DNA of 64,000 bases, from positions 1,426,001 through 1,490,000 of the forward strand of contig CAXXHN010000002.1 of the NCBI GenBank assembly GCA_963663735.2, read 5' to 3'. A model generated the notes under the pieces. That model ran no database searches. It saw nothing but the letters and a program-made list of their open reading frames with translations, and had not been told where the DNA came from. Positions 45,355 to 52,906 of this stretch are shown in pieces (the first letter of the stretch is position 1; each line of letters begins with the position of its first letter). The translations under genes and the position numbers were made by a program. This DNA comes from G963663735 sp963663735. Lineage in GTDB: Bacteria; Acidobacteriota; UBA6911; RPQK01; JAPXNP01.

Positions 45355-46356
45355 TTACCTGGAATAATAGTCCTTCACCATTTCATCCAAAACCCAACTG
45401 GTCCTGGCAGCTGAAATGCCAGTGCTCACGCAGCTTCCAACTCCCCTTAATTCGTTCACAACCTGTTGAACCAGATTTTGTGAAATATGCTGTGGATTAT
45501 CAAACTTCATTTCAGTAATTCCACCTGAATTTTTCAATATCAAATTTCCGTGTGAAAAACAGGGAAGCATGATTTTACCGGTTTCGCCGATAATCTCAAT
45601 GCTGTCTTCCGTCGAAGTTTCGTCAACCACAAAACACCAGCTCCCTGTGCCGATAACGCCGGCTTTATGTTTCCAGGTCCCTGACACTGTATCTTCCGCC
45701 GGATAAAACCCAGCCAGGTTTGCAGCGTTTCCCTTAACCTCAGTTACCTCTCCCAATAGAAAATCCAGATAATCAAACTGGTGCGATGCTAAATCAAAGA
45801 AGTACCCTCCCCCGCTGATTTCAGGAAATACATGCCAGCTCATTTCCTCCCTTGCCTGATTTCGCTCTCTTGCCTGTTGGTACAGTTTTATATTCACCAT
45901 CAACGGCTTGCCGATTTCTCCGGCTTCAATTAGTTCCTTGACTTTTAAAAAAGCAGGCAGTGTCCGGCGATAGTAGGCAACCCAAAGCTTCTGGCCGGTC
46001 TCCTCCGATACCTTTATCATTTCCTGGCACTCGTGATAATTGCGAGCCATCGGCTTTTCCACGTAGACCGGCTTGCCGGCCCGCATTGCTTCAATGGCGT
46101 ATTTCGCGTGAGACTCAGGTGGGGTGGCGATGTAAACAGCATCCACGTCCGGATCGTTAATTAATTCCGAGCCGTCGGAATACCATTTCGGAACATTATG
46201 CCGTTTAGCGTAATCAGCTGCTTTTTCAGCAGTGCGGCGCATTACAGCTACCAGATTTGAATGTTCGGTTTTATAAAACGCCGGACCGCTTTTCACTTCT
46301 GTAACATCGCCGACCCCAATAATGCCCCAGTTTACTGTTTGATCTGCCTTATTCAT
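45355..46356 (-). CDS. Gfo/Idh/MocA-family oxidoreductase
   Basis: A 333-residue NAD(P)-dependent sugar oxidoreductase from the ATG with AGGAAAG upstream (an ATG 21 codons earlier lacks support). Rossmann motif GIIGVGDVTE at residues 11-20, the conserved EKP in YVEKPMARN (~95), then the C-terminal alpha/beta domain with GGGYFFDLASHQFDYLDFLLG. These enzymes oxidise or reduce pyranoses, inositols or sugar nucleotides; substrate not predictable. No signal peptide, so cytoplasmic. Convergent with the serine hydrolase gene. Confidence 0.88.
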   Translation of the reverse strand: MNKADQTVNWGIIGVGDVTEVKSGPAFYKTEHSNLVAVMRRTAEKAADYAKRHNVPKWYSDGSELINDPDVDAVYIATPPESHAKYAIEAMRAGKPVYVEKPMARNYHECQEMIKVSEETGQKLWVAYYRRTLPAFLKVKELIEAGEIGKPLMVNIKLYQQARERNQAREEMSWHVFPEISGGGYFFDLASHQFDYLDFLLGEVTEVKGNAANLAGFYPAEDTVSGTWKHKAGVIGTGSWCFVVDETSTEDSIEIIGETGKIMLPCFSHGNLILKNSGGITEMKFDNPQHISQNLVQQVVNELRGVGSCVSTGISAARTSWVLDEMVKDYYSR

Positions 46357-46760
46357 GTTTTTCAACTTTCCTGGTTGTGTGAACCCAATTCCTGAATTGA
46401 ATCGGGACCTGTTTTCCATCGAGGTTGCTGAAACAGACCCGGCATGACGGGTTAATATTCACGCCCTTTATGCCGGCAAATTTCAGTAGCCGGTATTCAA
46501 CCCTGTTTTCGAATGCCGACAACCCAGGTACTCCATGCCGGCCCGCCATAACCAGCTTCGGCGAACCTGGCAGGAATTGTCAAGACCTGGGGTTATGAAA
46601 GCAATAATTTCTTTTTTAACCTTCAGAAGCCTCTTTTAACTTTTTCCTTCTTCTGTCCCTTTTGAACTGACTCCTGGTTTACATCGGGCAAACCAGTTTT
46701 TTTCAACTTACTGGACCCCGGGCTTTAACTCAGGATTGTTTACTGCGACAATTAGGAATC
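46357..46760. other. Divergent region between oxidoreductase and acyltransferase genes
   Basis: About 400 bp. It includes the terminator-like hairpin at 46674-46703 in front of the acyltransferase gene. A minus-strand open frame over 46357-46549 has no Shine-Dalgarno, family likeness or codon pattern to support it. Otherwise nothing clear. Confidence 0.4.
46674..46703 (+). terminator. Intrinsic terminator in leader of acyltransferase gene
   Basis: CTGGTTT (46674-46680) pairs with AAACCAG (46690-46696), 9-nt loop, followed by seven T residues (46697-46703). The only rightward gene upstream ends at 45257, so it either ends long readthrough or attenuates the transcript leading into the GTG at 46761. 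Confidence 0.6.
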
Positions 46761-47699
46761 GTGGCTAAAGAGATCAAACACTGGATTTATTATTTCCTGC
46801 TCTTGCCCCTTCTCTCCCTGCTCCCTCCAAACCTCTGCAGGCTTCTGATAACGAAAGTGATTATCCGGTTTGATTTCAAATACGACCGACTGGAAAAAAC
46901 AAAAATTGTTTTAGAGAATATGCGGAGGATCTTTCCGGATGATCCCCGCCTGGATCAGAAAGTGGAACAGAACCTGGCAGGTGACATTCTCCAGGATGCG
47001 GCGACCTGGAAGTTCCTGTTTGCCAGTTCAGCCAAAAAGAAAAAAATCATTAAACTTGAAGGCAGGGAATACCTGGAACAAGCCCTGGAGAGCGGCAAAG
47101 GAGTTATTCTGCTTACCGGCCATACCGGATCCTGCGTCTCATCCACCTGGGGATTGGGACTTCATGGGGTAGAGGTCACTCTCCTGGCAAATGACTCCAC
47201 TACCGATCCCAGTCTCAGCCGTGCTAACCGTCTGTTGGGCCGCCTGGATCTATACACAGTGAAAAAATATTGCCATCGGCCTGCCATCACTTTCCCCCTG
47301 GGAAGAGACATAAACATGACAGCCTCGGCAGCGAGAAAGGTAAAATCGCTTCTGGCAGCCAACAAACCGGTTATATCAGCCCTGGACGTTCCCCCCAATT
47401 TAACGTCTTCCAGGGAAAAAGTTTTATTCCTGAACACAAAATGTAAACTTCCCTCAGGTGTCATAAGGGTAGCGGGAAAAACCGGTGCTCAGATAGTTCC
47501 TTTTTTTTCAGCCTGGGACAAACCTTTCTCTCATGATTGCACCATTCGATTCCAGGAGCCCTTTGCTCTTTCTTCAGACATCAGTAAAGATATGCAGAAG
47601 TGTGCTCAGGCCCTTGATGTTATGATTATGGCATATCCGGAACAGTGGGCTCACTGGGAGGTTTTTCATCATTTTCTGGATGATGCCCCAGATGTGTGA
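46761..47699 (+). CDS. LpxL/HtrB-like lysophospholipid/lipid A acyltransferase homologue 1
   Basis: A 312-residue protein starting at GTG with AGGA upstream. N-terminal hydrophobic anchor (WIYYFLLLPLLSLLPPNLC) and the LpxL/HtrB-type LPLAT domain: LLTGHTGS with His121, then FPLGRDINMTASAARKVKSLL and GVIRVAGKTGAQIVPFF, ending HPEQW-like YPEQWAHWEVF. LpxL enzymes need His-X4-Glu/Asp; here position 126 is Val (HTGSCV), so the usual acid is missing. The next gene is a close paralogue (roughly two-thirds identical by eye) with the same change. It may use another acid, have a different acyl acceptor, or be inactive. Likely envelope lipid modification. Confidence 0.82.
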   Translation: MAKEIKHWIYYFLLLPLLSLLPPNLCRLLITKVIIRFDFKYDRLEKTKIVLENMRRIFPDDPRLDQKVEQNLAGDILQDAATWKFLFASSAKKKKIIKLEGREYLEQALESGKGVILLTGHTGSCVSSTWGLGLHGVEVTLLANDSTTDPSLSRANRLLGRLDLYTVKKYCHRPAITFPLGRDINMTASAARKVKSLLAANKPVISALDVPPNLTSSREKVLFLNTKCKLPSGVIRVAGKTGAQIVPFFSAWDKPFSHDCTIRFQEPFALSSDISKDMQKCAQALDVMIMAYPEQWAHWEVFHHFLDDAPDV

Positions 47700-47844
47700 A
47701 GACTCGGTTATGCCAGGACGATCGCCGCACAAGGAAACTAAGTCAGGATGAAGAAGCAGGGCTGGCTGCCGCTTTCAAAAGCACCGCCTCCAGAATTGAA
47801 GAATCGAAAACCGTGAGTTCCATTGTTTCTCCCTCCACCCCAGC

Positions 47845-47873
47845 TTTAACTGCATTCTGTTTACCACTATAAT
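47845..47873 (+). promoter_or_regulatory. Possible promoter for second acyltransferase, leaderless
   Basis: Perfect -10 TATAAT (47868-47873) with a weak -35 (TTTAAC, 47845-47850) at 17 nt. ATG at 47883 lies 9 nt after the -10 box and there is no Shine-Dalgarno, so a leaderless transcript is predicted. Confidence 0.4.
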
Positions 47874-47882
47874 CAAAACAAT

Positions 47883-48815
47883 ATGGTCAGAGAGATTAAA
47901 CACTGGATCTACTATTTTTTGCTTCTTCCTCTTCTTGCCATACTCCCATCAAAACTCCGCGGGCTTCTGATAATAAAAGTGATTCTCCAGTTTAATTTCA
48001 AATACGACCGGCTGGAAAAAACAAAAATTGTCCGGGACAATATGCGCATGGTCTACCCGGATGATCCGGAACTTGACTGGAAAGTGGAACAGAACCTGGT
48101 ATGCGGGATTCTCATGGATGCATCCACCTGGAAGTTTCTCCTCTCCAGTACCGCTAAAAGAAAAGGATTCATCAAGATTGAGGGTAGGGGACACCTGGAG
48201 CAGGCCTTGAAGAAAGGCAAAGGAGCCTTGCTCCTTATCGGGCATACCGGATCCTTTGTCTCATCATTCTGGGGATTAGGGCTTCATGGGATACCATTCG
48301 GGATCCTGGCGAATGACGCCCCTGCCAACCCCGATTTCAGCCGGGCTTACCGTCTGTTTGCCCGCATAAACCTTGCCACCATAAAAAAATATTGCCGGGA
48401 ACCGGTAGTTGCCTTTCCCCTGGGGAGAGACAGAGCCCTGGCCTCCTCGGCAGTCCGCCAGGTAAAATCACTCCTGGCAGCCAATAAACCGGTAGTTGCT
48501 GCTCTTGATGTGCCTCCTTATTTAACAACATCCACAGAAAAAGTACTGTTTATGAACCAGGAATGTGTGCTGCCCTCGGGTTTTATCCGGATAGCCGGCA
48601 AAGTGGGCTCCCCGATAGTTCCATTTTACGCGGCATGGGACAAACCTTTCTCCCATGACTGCACTATCAGATTCCTGGAGCCATTTGCTCTTACTTCCGC
48701 GACCAGCGAAAATATGCAGATGTGCGCGGAAGCTGTTGAAAAGATGATCAGGAAACATCCTGAGCAATGGTTCCACTGGGAGGCTTTTCCGCATTTTCTC
48801 GTGAATAAGCTATAA
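47883..48815 (+). CDS. LpxL/HtrB-like acyltransferase homologue 2
   Basis: A 310-residue paralogue of the preceding gene with the same architecture: membrane anchor at residues 8-22, KYDRLEKTKIV, LLIGHTGS with His121 and Val126 where LpxL has Glu, FPLGRD, ALDVPPYLTTS and HPEQWFHWEAF at the end. Tandem duplication is clear. Since both copies keep the rest of the fold but share the loss of the acidic residue, the change predates duplication, which argues for altered chemistry rather than decay. Positioned between homologue 1 and a radical SAM gene. Likely acts at the inner face of the cytoplasmic membrane on a glycolipid. Confidence 0.82.
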   Translation: MVREIKHWIYYFLLLPLLAILPSKLRGLLIIKVILQFNFKYDRLEKTKIVRDNMRMVYPDDPELDWKVEQNLVCGILMDASTWKFLLSSTAKRKGFIKIEGRGHLEQALKKGKGALLLIGHTGSFVSSFWGLGLHGIPFGILANDAPANPDFSRAYRLFARINLATIKKYCREPVVAFPLGRDRALASSAVRQVKSLLAANKPVVAALDVPPYLTTSTEKVLFMNQECVLPSGFIRIAGKVGSPIVPFYAAWDKPFSHDCTIRFLEPFALTSATSENMQMCAEAVEKMIRKHPEQWFHWEAFPHFLVNKL

Positions 48816-48910
48816 ATATGAAACCTGTGCATTTATGAAATCAATGCCTAAGACTACCCCGGTTACTGCTATTCCGGTTTTTCGAAGGCTAGAAGCCGGT
48901 TAAAAATCAG

Positions 48911-49942
48911 ATGTATTCATTTTTTAAAAACAAAAGGTCTCCCCAGAAAAAGTCCCTTGTATTTAATATTGAGCCGACTTTCCGCTGCAACCTGAAATGC
49001 CCTACGTGCCCCAGAAACTCTACTGAAGGGGAACAGTTTGACATGACACCGGCGGTTTTCTCCAGGATCTGTGAAGAATTGATTTACGCCCGATCCCTGG
49101 ATCTCACTGGTTGGGGAGAACCTCTCCTGCACCCTGATATCACCTTCATGATCAGAAAGGCAAAAAGTAAAGGCCTGTCTGTATCAATGACCAGCAACGG
49201 GACGCTGCTTTCTGAAAAAATGACTTCTGAACTGATAAATGCCGGGCTGGATAAATTAGCAGTTTCAGTGGATGGAATGACTCCTGAAACCTACGAACCT
49301 ATTCGCAAAGGTTCTCTCTACAGCAAGGTATGTCAGAACATAAAAACCGCTGTTTCCCTGGTTAACAAGAAATCCTCTCCCCTGGAAATCGGCCTCGCTT
49401 TCACCATACAGAAACAAAACCTGTCTGACCTGGAATTGATCGTACCCTGGATGAAGGAACACGGGGTGGAGGTTTTGCACCTTAAGCACCTTAATGTCCT
49501 GTCCAGCGCTTTTGACTGGGAAAACAGCCTGCTGAGCAGCGCCCTCGAGAATGAAACCGACTCCAGCCAACTGCGAAAAGCTGAAACCGATATCATGAAA
49601 ATAAGGGAAGAAGCCGACAAAGCCGGATTCTCCTTTAATTTCTTTTCCCAGTTGCCCATGGATGAACACCTGCAGAAACAAAACTGCCTGGCATCCCCCC
49701 TTAACTCCGTTTACTTCTCTTTTGACGGGATGGTCTCCCCCTGCTGCCATCTGGGTCACAAGGTAAGCAGGTTCTTCCAGAACAACTGTTATGCCCCGGA
49801 TCACTTTGTAACCGGAAATATTATGCAGACTTCACTGCGAAAAATCTGGAATTCACCTGAATACCGGAACTTCCGGGATGAATTCCAGCACGGCCCAGGA
49901 CCCTCCCACTGTGAAACATGCTACCTGCGCTACGGGAAATAA
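48911..49942 (+). CDS. Radical SAM enzyme with SPASM-type C-terminus
   Basis: A 343-residue enzyme with the radical SAM cluster Cys26-X3-Cys30-X2-Cys33 (TFRCNLKCPTC), the GGE-like strand LDLTGWGEPLLHPD and the C-terminal SPASM cluster (GMVSPCCHLGH, then GNIMQTSLRKIWNSPEYRNFRDEF and CETCYLRYGK) for one or two extra iron-sulfur centres. SPASM proteins modify peptides, or act in cofactor, sugar and lipid-linked pathways. Neighbours (acyltransferases, GT2, DegT aminotransferase) point to a glycolipid or surface glycan, and no precursor peptide was seen nearby. Converges with the GT2/DegT pair. Confidence 0.85.
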   Translation: MYSFFKNKRSPQKKSLVFNIEPTFRCNLKCPTCPRNSTEGEQFDMTPAVFSRICEELIYARSLDLTGWGEPLLHPDITFMIRKAKSKGLSVSMTSNGTLLSEKMTSELINAGLDKLAVSVDGMTPETYEPIRKGSLYSKVCQNIKTAVSLVNKKSSPLEIGLAFTIQKQNLSDLELIVPWMKEHGVEVLHLKHLNVLSSAFDWENSLLSSALENETDSSQLRKAETDIMKIREEADKAGFSFNFFSQLPMDEHLQKQNCLASPLNSVYFSFDGMVSPCCHLGHKVSRFFQNNCYAPDHFVTGNIMQTSLRKIWNSPEYRNFRDEFQHGPGPSHCETCYLRYGK

Positions 49943-49944
49943 GC

Positions 49945-49967
49945 CGAAATCAGTCAACATGATTTCG
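49945..49967. terminator. Hairpin between convergent radical SAM and GT2 genes
   Basis: CGAAATCA (49945-49952) pairs with TGATTTCG (49960-49967) with a 7-nt loop, directly after the radical SAM stop codon and in the convergent gap. No T-run follows, so it is a weak candidate. Confidence 0.4.
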
Positions 49968-50077
49968 CTGGCCGGAAAACAGAGATGGGAAAAAACATCC
50001 GAACCTCTGCTGGAAACGTTCCATCAGTAAATAAATGATAAGGATTTAGTGCTTAAGGGGCCAGCTTCAACAGGCTT

Positions 50078-51076
50078 TTAATCCTTGGCAGTGCCAGATT
50101 CCTGGATTTCGGGAAATTGTGTAACGTCTATAGGAACATGAATCTCAGGGTTAATGAGGTGTTGAAGATCTTTATCTCTGACCTTGCGTTTCCATTGAAT
50201 CCAGAATCTGGATCGCAAAGTGTTGGGCAGGCGGTGAAGGTTCCAAAGCAGGTTCCCTCTCTGTATCTTTTTTCGTTCCTCGTGCTGGGGTAAATTAATA
50301 ATTTCCCAGAGAGTGGGTATGAGATTTTTCAGCTCGTAATTCTTTATCATCGACCTGATTGAATTCCTCTCCCCTATGAATTCTCTCCATGCCATTCCTT
50401 TATTATCCTTGGTGGAGCGGCTGAATTTATGGTAGACAACCGAATGCGGAGCAGTAACCACCCTGTATCCAAGGATCCAGAAACGCCAGCATATGTCCAC
50501 GTCCTCATGGTACATGTAAAAAACCTCATCATAACCACCGGCGGACAGAAAATATTCTCTCCTTACCAGGGCAGCACCTCCACAGGCAAACAGAACATCC
50601 TCAACCTGGTCATACTGACCATTATCAATTTCAAACATCCCCCTGTCCCAGGTATATCCCAGATAGTTCATGCAGCCGCCGACGCCATTCAACATTTCCG
50701 GCTTATGAAAAAAACGCATTTTGGAAGCAGCACAGGCAATCCTGTCATCACTGCAGGCAGTGGAAATTATCTGGTTGATGCAATCCGGATCCAACCGAAT
50801 GTCTGTATTCAGAAAAACAATGAATTCTGTGTCAAATTGCCGGGCAGCCAGATTGGCAGCCCTGGCATAACCTAAATTGGTGGATTGAGCGCATATTTTC
50901 ACCCAGGGGAAATTCTCTCTGACATATTCAACGCTTCCATCCGTTGAGGCATTGTCCCAAAAAACCGGATCGAAATCGCGAGTATTCTGTGCTTCCAGGG
51001 AATTCATCAGGTCCGGGAGATCAGGCAGGCCGTTATAATTGATCATTAACACGGTGGTTCGAATTTTCGAGCTCAT
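50078..51076 (-). CDS. Family 2 glycosyltransferase (rhamnosyltransferase-like)
   Basis: A 332-residue GT-A fold enzyme: TTVLMINYNGLPDLPDLMNSL at the N-terminus, the nucleotide site FLNTDIRLDPD (DxD-type metal site), acceptor/base region GGYDEVFYMYHEDVDICWRFWILGYR. The C-terminal ~100 residues are helical and basic. Typical of O-antigen or exopolysaccharide rhamnosyltransferases. It follows the DegT aminotransferase gene by 4 nt on the same strand and is surely cotranscribed: the aminotransferase may make an amino sugar that this or a related transferase adds. Confidence 0.88.
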   Translation of the reverse strand: MSSKIRTTVLMINYNGLPDLPDLMNSLEAQNTRDFDPVFWDNASTDGSVEYVRENFPWVKICAQSTNLGYARAANLAARQFDTEFIVFLNTDIRLDPDCINQIISTACSDDRIACAASKMRFFHKPEMLNGVGGCMNYLGYTWDRGMFEIDNGQYDQVEDVLFACGGAALVRREYFLSAGGYDEVFYMYHEDVDICWRFWILGYRVVTAPHSVVYHKFSRSTKDNKGMAWREFIGERNSIRSMIKNYELKNLIPTLWEIINLPQHEERKKIQRGNLLWNLHRLPNTLRSRFWIQWKRKVRDKDLQHLINPEIHVPIDVTQFPEIQESGTAKD

Positions 51077-51080
51077 TGTT

Positions 51081-52271
51081 TTACCAACAGTCTTTCTTTT
51101 TTAATCCAAAATCCAAAACAGCACTAATAACCCTTTCGACCTCACTGTCCTCCAGATTCGGATGAAAAGGAATGGTTAAAACCTCCCGGGCAGCTTTTTC
51201 AGTGACTTCAAGGTTTATTTCCCCTACCTTATTTCTGTAAAAAGGCTGCATATGAAGCGGGTAATAGTGAACACTGGAAGATATGCCCAGGGTCTGCAAA
51301 TGTAACCTTAATTCATCCCTGTGCCTGGTCCTGATTGGAAAAAGGTGCCAGGCTGATTTTGTGCCGGTTCTTTCTTTTGGAACCTTCAACCAGGTCAGGC
51401 TGTCCAGTTTCTGCTGATAGACGGCTGCCATTTTTCGGCGCCTGGAAATGCCTGAATCCAGTTTACCCAGCTGGGTCAGGCCGATAGTCGCTGTAATGTC
51501 ATTCATCAGGTATTTGAAGCCTAAATCGTTAATTTCATAAAACCACTGATACTTCCCCACATTATCCGAACTCTTCCCTTTCCCTTCTGCTTTTGATTCG
51601 CGCGCAAAGGTGTCTTTATCGATTCCCATCCAGCGGAGTTTCCTGATTGCTGCCGCGATCTCCGGACTGTTGGTGGTAACCATTCCACCGTCGCCAGTAG
51701 ATAAATTCTTAAGCGCATTAAAACTGAAACAGGTCAGCTTGCTCTTCTCAAGTCCTCCGACCCTGGCGCCGTGATAGGACCCACCGCAGGCATGAGCCGC
51801 ATCTTCTATCACATACAGGTTGTGCGCCTCGGCAATTGACCAAATCTCATCCATTTTGCAGGGCTGTCCACCGTAGTGCACGGGAATGACTGCCCGGCTT
51901 CTGGGTGTGATTTTTGCTTCAAGATCTGTCGGATCCATGGTAAAAGTTTCAGGTTCAATGTCCACGAAGACTACATCAGCGCCGCAGTATGTCGGCGCGT
52001 GGGCGGTGGAGGCAAAGGTAAAGGCAGGGACAAGAACCTCGTCTCCCGGTCCCAGTCCCAAAGCCAGGCAGGACAAATGCAAGGCAGCCGTCCCGCTGTT
52101 TAAGGCAACGGCGTACTCAGATCTGGTGTAAGCCGCAAAAGCTTTTTCAAATTCAATTGACTTAGGTCCTGAACCCAGCCATCCGCTTTTGAAAACTGTT
52201 CTGAGGGATTCTATGACATCATCATCAAATCCCGGCCTGAATACCGGAATATCGGGCAGTCTATTATTCAC
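51081..52271 (-). CDS. DegT/DnrJ/EryC1/StrS sugar aminotransferase
   Basis: A 396-residue PLP enzyme of the nucleotide-sugar aminotransferase family. It has the ALNSGTAALHLSCLALGLGPGDEVLVP opening, YVIEDAAHACGG with PLP-contacting Asp157, and the lysine that forms the internal aldimine at Lys188 in CFSFNALKNLSTGDGGM. Most members read SFHxxK at this point; here the His is Asn (SFNALK). SVHYYPLHMQPFY lies near the C-terminus. It converts a keto-sugar nucleotide into an amino sugar for surface glycans. The next gene is a GT2 transferase 4 nt away. Confidence 0.9.
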   Translation of the reverse strand: MNNRLPDIPVFRPGFDDDVIESLRTVFKSGWLGSGPKSIEFEKAFAAYTRSEYAVALNSGTAALHLSCLALGLGPGDEVLVPAFTFASTAHAPTYCGADVVFVDIEPETFTMDPTDLEAKITPRSRAVIPVHYGGQPCKMDEIWSIAEAHNLYVIEDAAHACGGSYHGARVGGLEKSKLTCFSFNALKNLSTGDGGMVTTNSPEIAAAIRKLRWMGIDKDTFARESKAEGKGKSSDNVGKYQWFYEINDLGFKYLMNDITATIGLTQLGKLDSGISRRRKMAAVYQQKLDSLTWLKVPKERTGTKSAWHLFPIRTRHRDELRLHLQTLGISSSVHYYPLHMQPFYRNKVGEINLEVTEKAAREVLTIPFHPNLEDSEVERVISAVLDFGLKKKDCW

Positions 52272-52906
52272 TACTAAAGATTAACTGATTAATACCGCAT
52301 AATCCAATAAATAAATCGCATTTTTCGACAATTACGGACCCCTTCCTTTACAGATGTTCAGGAAGCCTTAAGGTTGCCGGGTATATCCGCCGATGGCGGA
52401 TATCTAAAATTAGAAATTCTAAAATCCAAACACCGGAACTGCGTTGATATTCCTGAGCCGGTCGTTGGGAAAAAATGAGAGATGAAGTACCCACAGGGGT
52501 ACGATGTCCCCAGGTATTCTGTTTTGAATTTTGGATTAAGTGCTTAGTGCTTTCCCCTGAGCGAGACGAAGGAGATTTGATTTTTAAAATAGCTTAAGAA
52601 TATCCAAAAATATCGTCGCTGTTAAACCTGCATATTGGCTGGATAAATGTGGCGTGAGATCTTTGCGTGTACAGGGCACATCACTTTCACAGGGCTCACT
52701 GGTCAGAAGGGGAAAAACGTTTTTAGCAGTTATTATGCAATTATTATACTTTAAACTTGGAATTTGTCCTTGACATCGAATAACGATGCAGATTAAGATC
52801 CTATAAATGTTAACAAAATTGTCTCTTTTTTACAAAATCATTTCCTATTTCTGAAGCTTCTTTTACTGATACTGTACATTTTCAGAATCCTGGAAGGATC
52901 TATACT
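52272..52906. other. Long divergent intergenic region
   Basis: About 635 bp without a gene. It holds degenerate repeat text (GATATCTAAAATTAGAAATTCTAAAATCC near 52397-52425), a small hairpin GTACCC-acag-GGGTAC near 52487-52502 followed by CCCCAGGT, and at its right end the promoter of the LRR gene. The leftward DegT promoter must lie near 52280-52330. Confidence 0.5.
52770..52799 (+). promoter_or_regulatory. Candidate promoter of LRR gene 52907
   Basis: TTGACA (52770-52775), 18-nt spacer, TAAGAT (52794-52799). This would give a 5' leader of about 100 nt before the ATG, which has GGAAGGAT upstream. Confidence 0.5.

Noticed and set aside
46349..46549. Minus-strand open frame overlapping the oxidoreductase start
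   Set aside because: No Shine-Dalgarno or recognisable protein; most of it lies in a divergent promoter region.
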